Shown here: positions 27,169-35,793 of the stretch, piece after piece
Position numbering within the stretch: the stretch's first letter is position 1
How the letters are laid out: each line of letters starts with the position of its first letter
From: Corynebacterium aurimucosum
GTDB lineage: Bacteria; Actinomycetota; Actinomycetes; Mycobacteriales; Mycobacteriaceae
Length of the DNA: 64,000 bases
Assembly: GCF_030408555.1 (NCBI RefSeq)
Contig: NZ_CP047048.1
Coordinates: 1,054,001 to 1,118,000 of the forward strand
Direction of reading: 5' to 3'
Notes under the pieces: generated by a model
Told to the model about the DNA's origin: nothing
Database searches by the model: none
Seen by the model: the letters and a program-made list of their open reading frames with translations, nothing else
Program-made: the position numbers and the translations under genes

Positions 27169-28007
27169 CCCAAGCGCACAACCTCGCGCGGGTCATGGCG
27201 ATTGTGAACCGCACACCCGACTCCTTCTACGACAAGGGCGCCACCTTCGAGCTCGCCCCCGCCATCCAGCGCGCTGAGCAGGCGCTTGACGACGGCGCCT
27301 CCATCATCGACATCGGCGGAGTCAAGGCCGGCCCGGGTGAGCACGTCGACGCGGCCGAGGAGATCGAGCGCGTCGTGCCCACCATCGCGGAGCTGCACTG
27401 CCGCCGCCCGGAGGCGCTGATTTCCGTGGATACGTGGCGCGCTGAGGTAGCAGAAGCGGCTATCGCCGCCGGTGCTGGTCTGGTCAACGACACGTGGGCC
27501 GGCTGGGACCCCGAGCTCATCGAGGTGGCTGGCCACCACAAGGTGGGCTACGTGTGCTCGCACACCGGTGGCGTGACCCCACGCACCCGCCCGCATCGTG
27601 TGCACTTCGACGATGTGGTCGCCGATGTCATCACCGAGACCACGCGGCTAGCTGAGCGCGCCGCCGACCTCGGCTGTCCGGAGGAGTTGACGTTCATCGA
27701 CCCCACACACGACTTTGGCAAAAACACATTCCACGGTTTGGAGTTGTTGCGGCGCATAGAGGAGATCGTGGCGACGGGCTGGCCGGTGCTCATGGCCTTG
27801 TCGAACAAGGACTTTGTGGGTGAGACCCTCGACCGCGCCGTGGACCAGCGCGTCGCGGGCACACTGGCGGCAACGGCATGGTCGGCGGCACGGGGCGTGG
27901 CGGCATTCCGGGTCCATGAGGTGGCCCCGACGCTCGATGTCATTCGGATGACCGCCGCCATCCAGGGCCAGATGGCGCCCTTGGCGACGACCCGGGGGCT
28001 AGCCTAA
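27165..28007 (+). CDS. folP: dihydropteroate synthase (FolP2-like)
   Basis: A 280-aa TIM-barrel enzyme. Motifs: MAIVNRTPDSFYDKG (loop 1), ASIIDIGGVKAGPGE (loop 2), ISVDTWRAEVAEAA, INDTWAG-like LVNDTWAGWD, and C-terminal RVHEV. It begins with GTG in a GTGA overlap with the LOG gene. In actinobacteria the copy beside gpgS corresponds to FolP2 (Rv1207), which in mycobacteria lacks clear dihydropteroate synthase activity. Loop 1 NRTPDSF rather than NVTPDSF fits that copy, so its catalytic status is uncertain. Confidence 0.87.
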   Translation: MTQAHNLARVMAIVNRTPDSFYDKGATFELAPAIQRAEQALDDGASIIDIGGVKAGPGEHVDAAEEIERVVPTIAELHCRRPEALISVDTWRAEVAEAAIAAGAGLVNDTWAGWDPELIEVAGHHKVGYVCSHTGGVTPRTRPHRVHFDDVVADVITETTRLAERAADLGCPEELTFIDPTHDFGKNTFHGLELLRRIEEIVATGWPVLMALSNKDFVGETLDRAVDQRVAGTLAATAWSAARGVAAFRVHEVAPTLDVIRMTAAIQGQMAPLATTRGLA

Positions 28008-28010
28008 GCC

Positions 28011-28748
28011 ATGTCTGTCAGCGTTTCTGTAGTCATCCCTGCGCTTAATGAGGAGCGCACCGTCGCCCACGTGGTGCGCGCCTGCCTGGCGGACGATCCG
28101 TTAGAGGTCATCGTCGTCGACGCCGACTCCACCGATGGGACCGCAGCACAGGCAGCCGCGGCCGGGGCTCGGGTGTGCAATTGGCGCGACGTGGTGGAGG
28201 AGCCGCCGCAGCCTGGCAAGGGCGAGTCCTTGTGGCGCGGGGTGGCCGCGGCCCGGGGCGAGGTCGTCGTCTTCATCGATGCGGATTTAGAATCCGCCGC
28301 CCCCGGCATGGTGACCGCGCTAAGTGAGCCTTTTGTGGACCCCCACGTGCAGCTGGTCAAGGCGCGCTATACACGCAGCCTGAACGGTCAGCCCACAGGT
28401 GGCGGGCGGGTCACGGAGCTGAGCGCCAAGCCGCTTCTGCGCATGTTTTTCCCAGAGCTCGCGCACATTGATCAGCCTTTGGGCGGGGAGTATGCAATTC
28501 GCCGCGATGCGGCTGTGGGGTTGCCTTTCGTCGCGGGCTATGGGGTGGAAGCGGGGTTACTGATAGACGTCGCCAAGCGCCACGGCCCCCACGCCATCGC
28601 CGAAGTGGACCTGGGCACTCGCGCCCACCGCAACCGCCCGCTCCATGAGCTATCCCCGATGGCCGATGTAGTTTCGCGCACCATCCTCTCCCGCGCGGGC
28701 GTGGTCGGGCCTGTTACCCAACGACCGCCGCTGCTGGGTAAGATTTAG
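28011..28748 (+). CDS. gpgS: glucosyl-3-phosphoglycerate synthase
   Basis: GpgS transfers glucose from a nucleotide sugar to 3-phosphoglycerate, the first step to glucosylglycerate and, in mycobacteria, to methylglucose lipopolysaccharides. The 245-aa GT81/GT-A protein shows VSVVIPALNEERTVAHVV, VVDADSTDGTAAQA, the metal-binding FIDADLE and the LNGQPTGGGRVTEL acceptor loop. Equivalent to Rv1208. It is 3 bp after folP in the same operon. Confidence 0.9.
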   Translation: MSVSVSVVIPALNEERTVAHVVRACLADDPLEVIVVDADSTDGTAAQAAAAGARVCNWRDVVEEPPQPGKGESLWRGVAAARGEVVVFIDADLESAAPGMVTALSEPFVDPHVQLVKARYTRSLNGQPTGGGRVTELSAKPLLRMFFPELAHIDQPLGGEYAIRRDAAVGLPFVAGYGVEAGLLIDVAKRHGPHAIAEVDLGTRAHRNRPLHELSPMADVVSRTILSRAGVVGPVTQRPPLLGKI

Positions 28749-28751
28749 CGC

Positions 28752-29048
28752 ATGTTGTCCTGGATGCTGCTGTTCGTTGTCCTCATCGCTCTCGTGATCA
28801 TTGGTACATGGTTGTGGGGAACCCTTGTGGGGCGCGGAACTGTCATGGACGCACCCGACATAGCGGTGAGCACTGTTAATGAGAATCTGCAGGCTCTTGA
28901 CGAGGGGCGTTTCGACGACCTGCGTTTCGACGTGGTCGCGCGCGGCTACCGTCAGGACCAGGTGGATGCCCTCCTAGCTGCGGTGGAGCGCCGTTTAAAG
29001 GCCGCGCCGGCGACATCGTCTGACGCTTCTTCCGAACCTTCGGCGTAG
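28752..29048 (+). CDS. membrane-anchored DivIVA-domain protein
   Basis: A 98-aa protein: one N-terminal membrane helix (WMLLFVVLIALVIIGTWLW), then a short DivIVA-type segment (DDLRFDVVARGYRQDQVDALLAAVERRL, residues about 54-81), and a Ser/Ala tail. The position after gpgS is that of Rv1209. DivIVA segments recognise curved membranes or cell poles; the role here is not known. It starts 3 bp after gpgS. Confidence 0.8.
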   Translation: MLSWMLLFVVLIALVIIGTWLWGTLVGRGTVMDAPDIAVSTVNENLQALDEGRFDDLRFDVVARGYRQDQVDALLAAVERRLKAAPATSSDASSEPSA

Positions 29049-29179
29049 CCCTTTGACTCGTCCTTGGACGAAGCCGTGAGGGAGCTTGCGGGGAAGCCTG
29101 TGGGAACGAGCCTGCCGCCGTCGGCTGAAAAAGGGCTAGACTAGAGGGACGTACAAAACTCAGTCGAAGGAGACTCAAT

Positions 29180-29347
29180 ATGGCAGCGATGAAGCCCCGT
29201 ACCACTGGTGGAGAGATGGAAGCGGTAGAGGAGTCCCGCAAGATTGTCATGCGCATTCCTTCTGACGGGGGTGGGCGCATTGTGATTGAGCTCAGCAAAG
29301 AAGAAGCAGCGGAGCTGGGTTCACTCCTCGTAGCAGTTTCTAGCTAG
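29180..29347 (+). CDS. DUF3117 mini-protein
   Basis: A 55-aa protein, MAAMKPRTTGGEMEAVEESR onward, ending GSLLVAVSS. It matches the actinobacterial DUF3117 family (Rv1211 in the same gene order): a conserved KPRTGDGP-like N-terminus, then RIVIELSKEEAAELG. GAAGGAG stands 7 nt before the ATG. A 5' TAGACTAGAG sequence (29136-29145) could hold its own -10 box. Function unknown. Confidence 0.85.
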   Translation: MAAMKPRTTGGEMEAVEESRKIVMRIPSDGGGRIVIELSKEEAAELGSLLVAVSS

Positions 29348-29356
29348 TCTAGGAGC

Positions 29357-30244
29357 ATGCTTTCACATATCGTCGATATTCTGGCCGATCCCGCCGATGG
29401 CAGCGCCCTGCAGGGTGCGGATGATTTTTCCCGCCTCGTGTCGGAGACCGGCCATTCCTATGATGTGGCCAAGCAGGGCTACGTCACGCTGGCAGCTGGT
29501 GCCGGTTTGAAGCACCAAGGCGATGATGCTGCGATGGTCAACGCCCGCGAAACCTACCTGGCCATGGGACACTTTGCTCCCTTCGTGGAGGCAGTCACCG
29601 GTGCGGTGCAGGATTCTCTGGAGACCCAGGATGCGGCTGAACATGCGGCTGGCCTGAATGCGGACACCGCCCCTGCGCTCCTTGAGGTCGGCGCGGGTAC
29701 TGGCTACTACCTCGCTCACACCCTTGATTCGATTGCGGGCGCACGCGGCGTTGGCCTGGATATCTCTACGCACGCGGCTAAGCACTTGGCCAAGTCGCAT
29801 GAGCGAGTTGGTGCCGTGGTTGCGGATGTATGGGAGCGTCTTCCGCTAAAGGATGATTCGATTCACGCCATCTCGGTGGTCTTCGCCCCGCGCAATCCGG
29901 CGGAGTTCCAGCGCGTTCTCGCACCGGGCGGGGAGGTCATCGTGCTGACTCCACAGGCGGGCCATCTGGACGAGCTGCGGGAGCCTCTGGGCATCCTCGG
30001 TGTGGAAGAAGGCAAGGTGGAACGCCTTTACGCGCAGGCGGAAGGTTTCTTGGAGCAGGCAGCCGACCCGGTCGATATTTCCTTCCCCATCGTCTTGGAT
30101 AAGGCCTCCATCGCCGCACAGGTCGGCATGAGCCCGTCGGCGCGCCACATCAGTCCGGAAGAGCTGGCAGAGCGCATGGCCTCCTTGCCGCAGTCGCTGA
30201 CCGTGACGGCTCGCGCTCGCCTGGATCGCCTGCGCTCGGCCTAA
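29357..30244 (+). CDS. RlmA-like rRNA methyltransferase lacking the zinc-finger cysteines
   Basis: A 295-aa SAM-dependent methyltransferase. The signature SYDVAKQGYVTLAAGAG, then GDDAAMVNARETYLAMGHF, matches RlmA/RrmA (23S rRNA guanine-N1 methyltransferase), and LLEVGAGTGYYLAH is SAM motif I. RlmA enzymes normally start with a four-Cys zinc finger. Here the equivalent region (residues 1-32) has no cysteine at all. It may methylate a different site or have lost rRNA recognition. It is 9 bp downstream of DUF3117. Confidence 0.82.
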   Translation: MLSHIVDILADPADGSALQGADDFSRLVSETGHSYDVAKQGYVTLAAGAGLKHQGDDAAMVNARETYLAMGHFAPFVEAVTGAVQDSLETQDAAEHAAGLNADTAPALLEVGAGTGYYLAHTLDSIAGARGVGLDISTHAAKHLAKSHERVGAVVADVWERLPLKDDSIHAISVVFAPRNPAEFQRVLAPGGEVIVLTPQAGHLDELREPLGILGVEEGKVERLYAQAEGFLEQAADPVDISFPIVLDKASIAAQVGMSPSARHISPEELAERMASLPQSLTVTARARLDRLRSA

Positions 30245-30295
30245 TTGCTGACGCTCCTTTTTAGGGCCTTCCTTCGCTGCGTCTCTTCGAAACCA

Positions 30296-30357
30296 CCCTT
30301 CGCGCTCACCGGCAGCGCCCGCGGTGGTTGTTTGATGTCCGCGGTGAGCGCGAAGGG
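30296..30357. repeat. 62-bp inverted-repeat element 8
   Basis: Both arms perfect (30296-30310 and 30343-30357), centre 32 nt beginning GGCAGCGCCCGCGGTGGTTG. Gap 30245-30583 between convergent genes holds this, element 9 and a terminator, and no gene. Confidence 0.9.
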
Positions 30358-30449
30358 CGGGGTGAGGCCCGGCCTGGCTCGTTGTGGCTCTGACGTTGCG
30401 TGGTCTTGTCGGCGCTCGAAGGCATCTGCATCGACCTCCGCCTCAATCT

Positions 30450-30511
30450 CCTTTCGCGCTCACCGGCAGCGCCCGCGGTGGTTGTTTGAGAACCCCGGTG
30501 AGCGCGAAGGG
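30450..30511. repeat. 62-bp inverted-repeat element 9
   Basis: Left arm CCTTTCGCGCTCACC at 30450-30464, right arm perfect at 30497-30511. The first 25 nt of the 32-nt centre are identical to element 8, so the two share a recent origin. Confidence 0.9.
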
Positions 30512-30530
30512 TAGGGGGCGCATTAAAAAG

Positions 30531-30552
30531 AGGACCGAGACAACTCGGTCCT
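30531..30552 (-). terminator. Rho-independent terminator of the glgA-GH32 operon
   Basis: On the minus strand AGGACCGAG, loop TTGT, CTCGGTCCT, then CTTTTTAAT. It stands 32 bp after the GH32-like stop. Confidence 0.82.
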
Positions 30553-30583
30553 CCTCCTATATGCCGTCTCGCAGTCGATGCGA

Positions 30584-32041
30584 TTAGGAGCGCTTGGTAC
30601 CCTTGCGGCTCCACGATTGCTCAATGACAGCTTCGCCATCGGTGCTGACCTCGATGGCGGAGCAACCACCATCGAAGTAGACACGGGAGCTCATGGCCAC
30701 CAAACCGCCGTCGACGAAGACCTCAACGCTGGCACCATCCTGAATGACGGTGAGGGTATCCGAATCCCCCTCAGCCAGCGGCGCTACCGCAGGAGCGGAG
30801 TCCTTGAAGTAGTTATCGAAGGCCTTGGACATGGAGCGGTCCAGACTGATTTCTTCACCAGTATGGCGAATGACCGCAGCGGTATCGCCAGAGCCGTCCT
30901 TCAGCGTCACGGTCACGCTCGAACCCGTAGGTACTTCGAGGACGCCCGTCCAAGACTGTGCGTAATCCGAAAGCTTTACAGCATCCGGCAGCCCCTCCGC
31001 CGGGGTTTGGAACAGCACGCCGTCCTGCAGCGTCACCGCGCGCGGCAGGGACAAGCTATTAGCCCAGCCCTCAGCCTCCCACGTGGGGTGCTTGGTGGCA
31101 TCATCGCCGCGGCCGTTGCCGTTGAGCAGACCGAGGATGACTGCGCGGTCGTAGCGGCAATCCTGCGGAATTGTTCCGGTCGTGGTGTTGGTGTTGCGCG
31201 GGCGGGAGAAGTCATGGCCAAAGTCCACGCGCTGGAAGCCCTTCGCCACGGTGAACACAGTGCCATCAAGGCGGCCCACGATATATCCGGAGACATCGCG
31301 GCCCTCGCGTTCCAAGGTCACGAAGAGAACGTCGTAAATTTCCCTATCCACCTCGTCGCGCAGGCGTACCAGACGCGGTGAAACCACCGGCGGGATGGGA
31401 GAGGTGGCCGGAACTTCGCCCTCCTTAAAGCCAGGATCACCATCGAAGCTCAAGGGCCCGAGAAGCGTCCAGGATTCGCCATTGGGGCTGTCCAGGATCA
31501 CCGGTACTGGTGCATCGGAATGCCCGGTTAGCGCCAGCATAAGCCAGCCATCGTGTCCCTCTTCGCGGTCTTCCTTGGCCCAGTCCGGGACCACGGAGGG
31601 CGAGCGGAAGCGGTCATAATTGGTATGGGCGCCTACGGCTTCCCCGAAGCGGACAACGTCTGGGTCGAGCGCCGAAGGGTCATCTGACACGATGCATTCA
31701 TCGGCGTAGTCGGTGTAGCGCGCCAAGCGCACGCTAGTGCCGACCGAGGTCACCGAAGTGAAATACAGGTTGAGAGCGTCCTTTCCTTCCGCCACGGATC
31801 CTGCACGCAGCGATAGCTCGCCGCCGACGGTGGCGAGGACGTCGTCGCACTCCAGCCACTCGAAGGCCGTTTCCTCAGAGGTGGAATGGCCCCAGCGCGC
31901 AGGCTGGCCGGCATCAGGACGGTACTGGTGGAACAAGTGCCAGGTATGACCGTCCCGAACGATTCCTGCGGGGGCGTCGAGGATCCCGCTATCGGGAACG
32001 AAGTGAAGTTCTGGGCGATGGTGCGTTTCTTTATGCGTCAC
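30584..32041 (-). CDS. GH32-like protein, probably catalytically impaired
   Basis: A 485-aa protein with a five-bladed GH32 (sucrase/levanase) propeller and C-terminal beta-sandwich ending SWSRKGTKRS. The opening HFVPDSGILDAPAG aligns with HFxPxxGWMNDPNG and keeps the nucleophile Asp. The RDP stabiliser motif reads RSP (YDRFRSPSVVPDW), and the ECPD acid/base motif seems to be VSPR (PVVSPRLVRL). No signal peptide is present. The GTG at 32041 has AGGAAGGA 6 nt upstream, and the gene lies 11 bp after glgA in the same operon. It may bind or process a glucan, or be a pseudoenzyme. Confidence 0.75.
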   Translation of the reverse strand: MTHKETHHRPELHFVPDSGILDAPAGIVRDGHTWHLFHQYRPDAGQPARWGHSTSEETAFEWLECDDVLATVGGELSLRAGSVAEGKDALNLYFTSVTSVGTSVRLARYTDYADECIVSDDPSALDPDVVRFGEAVGAHTNYDRFRSPSVVPDWAKEDREEGHDGWLMLALTGHSDAPVPVILDSPNGESWTLLGPLSFDGDPGFKEGEVPATSPIPPVVSPRLVRLRDEVDREIYDVLFVTLEREGRDVSGYIVGRLDGTVFTVAKGFQRVDFGHDFSRPRNTNTTTGTIPQDCRYDRAVILGLLNGNGRGDDATKHPTWEAEGWANSLSLPRAVTLQDGVLFQTPAEGLPDAVKLSDYAQSWTGVLEVPTGSSVTVTLKDGSGDTAAVIRHTGEEISLDRSMSKAFDNYFKDSAPAVAPLAEGDSDTLTVIQDGASVEVFVDGGLVAMSSRVYFDGGCSAIEVSTDGEAVIEQSWSRKGTKRS

Positions 32042-32052
32042 GGCAGTCCTTC

Positions 32053-33207
32053 CTACATTAACGAGCGGTAAATGTCCACGGTCTGCTGCGCGATGGTAGC
32101 CCACGAGAAGTCCTCGATGGCGCGCTGGCGGCCGGCGGAACCGAATCGTAATGCCAGCTCTTTATCGGCGGCGACACGGTTCACAGCGGCAGCCAGATCA
32201 GCTTCAAAGGTGGCTTCGTCATTTGCGTCATAGTTGACCAGAACGCCGGTTTCGCCGTCCACGACGACCTCAGGGATGCCACCCACATTGGAGGCCACAA
32301 CCGCGGTGCCACAGGCCATTGCCTCAAGGTTGACAATCCCCAGCGGCTCATAAATAGAGGGGCACACGAAAACCTCCGCACCGGAGTAGACCTGCTTGAT
32401 CTCCTCGCGCGAGAGCATGTCCTTGACCCAGTACACGCCGTCACGTTGCGCGCGCAGTTCCTCCACGAGGGCTTCGGTCTCTGCCGCAATCTCCGGTGTG
32501 TCCGGCGCGCCAGCACACAGCACAAGCTGAATGTCTGCATCAAAGCTCTGGGCAGCCTTGAGCAGGTGCTTGACGCCTTTCTGCCGAGTAATCCGGCCCA
32601 CGAAGGCAACGATGGGACGCTGCTTGTCGACGCCCAGCTCATCCAGCACCGTGGATTCACCCGGCTGCCAGACCTGAGTATCAATGCCGTTAAGGACTAC
32701 ATGGACCTTGTCGGCGTCGATGCGGGGGTAGGCATCCAAGATGGAATCTTTCATCCCGGCCGACACGGCGATGACGGCATCGGCATATTCCATAGCGTTC
32801 TTCTCGGACCACGAGGAGATCTCATAGCCACCACCGAGTTGCTCGCGCTTCCATGGGCGGTGCGGTTCGAGCGAGTGCGCGGTGACCACGTGGGGGATGC
32901 CGTATAGGCGGCCGGCAAGGTGGCCACCTAGACCGGTGTACCAGGTATGGGAGTGAGCCACATCGATATCAGAAGCGGCATTGGCCATACGCAGACCCGT
33001 GGAAAGCGTCTGCACGGCGGCATTGGCCTCCTTCAACGCAGGATCAATGCCATGTACAAAGACGTCCTTCTCATCGCGTTCAGAACCCATGCAGTGCACA
33101 GAGACATCAATAATCTCACGCATGAAGCGCGTGAGCTCTGCAACGTGGACGCCCGCTCCGCCATAAATCTCTGGCGGATACTCCTTAGAAAATATTCCGG
33201 CTCTCAT
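32053..33207 (-). CDS. glgA: glycogen synthase, actinobacterial GT4 type
   Basis: A 384-aa GT-B glycosyltransferase (Rv1212c/GlgM type) that in this lineage makes glycogen or maltose-1-phosphate from ADP-glucose. Motifs: KEYPPEIYGGAGVHVAEL (residues about 7-24), AHSHTWYTGLGGHLAG, FVGRITRQKGVKHLL, and the E-x7-E donor site PSIYEPLGIVNLEAMACGTAVVAS. It is divergent from glgC across a 165-bp region that must carry both promoters. Confidence 0.92.
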   Translation of the reverse strand: MRAGIFSKEYPPEIYGGAGVHVAELTRFMREIIDVSVHCMGSERDEKDVFVHGIDPALKEANAAVQTLSTGLRMANAASDIDVAHSHTWYTGLGGHLAGRLYGIPHVVTAHSLEPHRPWKREQLGGGYEISSWSEKNAMEYADAVIAVSAGMKDSILDAYPRIDADKVHVVLNGIDTQVWQPGESTVLDELGVDKQRPIVAFVGRITRQKGVKHLLKAAQSFDADIQLVLCAGAPDTPEIAAETEALVEELRAQRDGVYWVKDMLSREEIKQVYSGAEVFVCPSIYEPLGIVNLEAMACGTAVVASNVGGIPEVVVDGETGVLVNYDANDEATFEADLAAAVNRVAADKELALRFGSAGRQRAIEDFSWATIAQQTVDIYRSLM

Positions 33208-33372
33208 ACTCGCCAGAATACGGATTATCCACAGCTCGCGCTAAACCTTGATGGACAGGTCGGTGCGGTGGTTCGTCGGAAAGCAGCGGGCGAGGTGTGA
33301 GGTGGACAATGGGGGGTAGAAACAAACGCACTTCTTCTGCGCGATCCAGAAAACGTCTATAAATTGGGTGGT

Positions 33373-34590
33373 GTGAGAAGCCTTCCTAATGTCCTTGCTA
33401 TTGTCCTTGCCGGCGGCGAGGGAAAGCGCCTCTTTCCGCTGACGGAAGACCGCGCTAAGCCCGCCGTTCCTTTCGGTGGTTCCTATCGCCTGATCGACTT
33501 CGTGCTGTCGAACCTTGTCAACGCCGGATTCCTCAAAATTGCTGTGCTGACCCAGTACAAGTCCCACTCTCTGGACCGCCACATCTCCCAAGCGTGGAAC
33601 CTGTCTGGTCCGACTCCGCAGTACATCGCTTCCGTGCCCGCTCAGCAGCGCCGCGGTAAGCGCTGGTACAACGGTTCGGCCGATGCGATCCTGCAGTCGC
33701 TGAACCTCATCTATGACGAGAAGCCGGATTATGTCATCGTCTTCGGTGCTGACCACGTCTACCGCATGGACCCAGCGCAGATGGTGGAGGAGCACATCGC
33801 GACTGGCCTGGACTGCTCGGTGGCGGGCATCCGCGTCCCGCGTTCTGAGGCTTCTGCCTTTGGCTGCATTCAGGCGGATGGGATGGGTACGATTACGGAG
33901 TTCGTCGAGAAGCCTGCCAATCCTCCGGCGACCCCGGACGACCCGAACATGACCTACGCCTCCATGGGCAACTATGTCTTTACCACGCAGGCGCTTATCG
34001 ACGCTTTGCTGGAAGACGAAAAGGATGAGGACTCCGCACATGACATGGGCGGCAACATCATTCCTTATTTTGTGGAGCGTGGGCAGGCGCATGTTTATGA
34101 CTTCATGGCCAATGAGGTGCCCGGTGCCACGGAGCGTGACCATGGCTATTGGCGTGATGTTGGCACCATCGACTCCTTCTATGAGGCACACATGGACATG
34201 ATTTCGGTGCACCCGATTTTCAACCTGTACAACCGTTCGTGGCCCATTCACTCCACGGATGATTCCAATTTCCCGCCGGCGAAGTTCGTGCAGAACGGTA
34301 TTGCGCAGTCTTCGATGGTGGCTCCGGGCTGCATCGTCTCCGGTGGTACGGTGCGCAACTCCGTGTTGGCTTCAGACGTGCACGTGGCGGATGGCGCGAC
34401 GGTGGAAGGCTCCGTCATCCTGCCAGGCGTGCGCATTGGCCGGGGCGCGGTAGTTCGTCATGCCATCTTGGACAAGAACGTGGTGGTCAGCGACGGGGCC
34501 ATCATTGGTGTTGACCGCGAGCGCGATGAGGAGCGATTCAAGGTGTCTGAGGGCGGCGTGGTTGTCGTGGGCAAGAACGTAAAGGTCTAA
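33373..34590 (+). CDS. glgC: glucose-1-phosphate adenylyltransferase
   Basis: Makes ADP-glucose for glycogen synthesis. The 405-aa protein has [28 protein letters not shown] (substrate and regulatory lysine region), [21 protein letters not shown], the catalytic [11 protein letters not shown] and a C-terminal left-handed helix domain. I start at GTG 33373 ([15 protein letters not shown]); a TTG three codons earlier is less likely. No SD is visible, so the mRNA may be leaderless or nearly so. Confidence 0.94.
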   Translation: MRSLPNVLAIVLAGGEGKRLFPLTEDRAKPAVPFGGSYRLIDFVLSNLVNAGFLKIAVLTQYKSHSLDRHISQAWNLSGPTPQYIASVPAQQRRGKRWYNGSADAILQSLNLIYDEKPDYVIVFGADHVYRMDPAQMVEEHIATGLDCSVAGIRVPRSEASAFGCIQADGMGTITEFVEKPANPPATPDDPNMTYASMGNYVFTTQALIDALLEDEKDEDSAHDMGGNIIPYFVERGQAHVYDFMANEVPGATERDHGYWRDVGTIDSFYEAHMDMISVHPIFNLYNRSWPIHSTDDSNFPPAKFVQNGIAQSSMVAPGCIVSGGTVRNSVLASDVHVADGATVEGSVILPGVRIGRGAVVRHAILDKNVVVSDGAIIGVDRERDEERFKVSEGGVVVVGKNVKV

Positions 34591-34614
34591 GCCGCGAGAC
34601 AGCGCAGCGCCTTA

Positions 34615-34658
34615 AGCGGGCGTGTGGGTGGATTGAAGTCCACTCCACGTCCGCTTTT
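34615..34658 (+). terminator. terminator after glgC
   Basis: A long imperfect stem (AGCGGGCGTG... pairing with ...CACGTCCGCT, loop around TTGAAG) followed by TTTT, 25 bp after the glgC stop. Confidence 0.65.
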
Positions 34659-34743
34659 CGTGGTTTTGGTGGTGCCGACGAGTCCCGGAATGCTTCAGGA
34701 GCTGCGTAACAACGCCCTGCAACACCGCACCTTTCAGTACACT

Positions 34744-34806
34744 CCCTTCGCGCTCACCGAGAGCGCGCAGCCCGCCTAGAGAAGCCCCCACGGTGAGCGC
34801 GAAGGG
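34744..34806. repeat. 63-bp inverted-repeat element 10
   Basis: Both arms perfect (34744-34758, 34792-34806) with a 33-nt centre. It is the only element in the 393-bp gap 34591-34983 between convergent glgC and the methyltransferase; two terminators are the other contents. Confidence 0.9.
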
Positions 34807-34825
34807 TGGGGGAACGGAGAAGGAA

Positions 34826-34857
34826 TAAAAAGTCGGCGCCAAAAGGACACCGGCGAC
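34826..34857 (-). terminator. likely terminator of the O-methyltransferase gene
   Basis: On the minus strand an imperfect stem closed by GTCG...CGAC is followed by TTTTTATT. The stem has mismatches, so this rests mainly on the T-run. It lies 126 bp beyond the stop. Confidence 0.45.
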
Positions 34858-34983
34858 ACAGGGCGGGGTTTAGCTCGGAGACGTATCAGTGGCTAAACCA
34901 ACGGTGCCCTAGATGACGAAAATCTCCGTGCCGATCGAAAAACGGGCGATGGTTTTGGCAGATCGGGCAGTTTCAGAAGGCGA

Positions 34984-35643
34984 CTACAGCTTGGTGATGA
35001 GTGTTAGGCCCGCCCCATACGGCAGGCGAGTGACGGCAGCACCCTCGAGAGAGCGAGCGTATTCGTCGGCTTCGCGGGCGGCGGCGGTGTCGCGGTCGGT
35101 GCGGGAGGGGTCGGCGACGGTGCCGTCGAGAAGCGCATTGGCCAACACCAAGGTGCCGTGCTGATGCAGTAGAGGCCAAGCGGCCTTGAGCAGCGCGGGC
35201 ATATCGAGCGCTGGGACCTCGGCGTAAATCACCTGGTAGGTGTCATTGGCTAGGCGGCCCATGATGTCGAGGGGCCGCGAGGGCAAGAAGCGCCCACGGC
35301 TAGGGGAGTAGCCGGCCTCGCGGAAAGTTCTCTTGGCGCTGGCCTGGTGCTCGGCTTCCGGGTCAATGCAGGTAAGGATTCCGTTCTCCGGCATGCCGGC
35401 GAGCAAGTAGAGGCCCACGACGGATGCTGCGGGAGTAATCGCTACCGCTTGCGGGCGGGAGGTGGTGCCGGATGAAGCCGCCGCGAGCGTGCTGAGCAGC
35501 TGGCCGGTGGCTTCATCCGGGGCCGGCAGGCCGTACTCCTCCGCATGGGCGCGGGCGCCGGCGAGCACCTCGGAGACCTCGCTGGTGGATTCGATATAGG
35601 TACGCATTGCGTCATAAGCCGTAGTAGTCACAAAGAAAACCAT
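34984..35643 (-). CDS. O-methyltransferase-like protein (Rv1220c type)
   Basis: A 219-aa Rossmann-fold protein related to the class I O-methyltransferases next to sigE in actinobacteria (Rv1220c). It shows [18 protein letters not shown] where SAM motif I is expected and [24 protein letters not shown] as motif II. Motif I is degenerate, so SAM binding is not certain. ATG at 35643 with GAGG 10 nt upstream; GTG 35631 is an alternative. Divergent from sigE. Substrate unknown. Confidence 0.8.
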   Translation of the reverse strand: MVFFVTTTAYDAMRTYIESTSEVSEVLAGARAHAEEYGLPAPDEATGQLLSTLAAASSGTTSRPQAVAITPAASVVGLYLLAGMPENGILTCIDPEAEHQASAKRTFREAGYSPSRGRFLPSRPLDIMGRLANDTYQVIYAEVPALDMPALLKAAWPLLHQHGTLVLANALLDGTVADPSRTDRDTAAAREADEYARSLEGAAVTRLPYGAGLTLITKL

Positions 35644-35793
35644 AGTGAAATCGCCTCAGCTGCGTGCCGAGAATCGCCCGCAACTCTCATCAGCTGTGAC
35701 GCAAGAAGCGCATGTAAGAGGTGTGACGGATTCACAGGCTGCTCACAGGGCCGTGGCTGGAGTTTCGACGCGCACTATAGAAAGATATTCGCC

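Noticed and set aside
30306..30614. Small ORFs with PFALT and SAKG peptides in the repeat gaps
   Set aside because: They are translations of the inverted-repeat elements in chance frames, and the same peptide ends appear on both strands.
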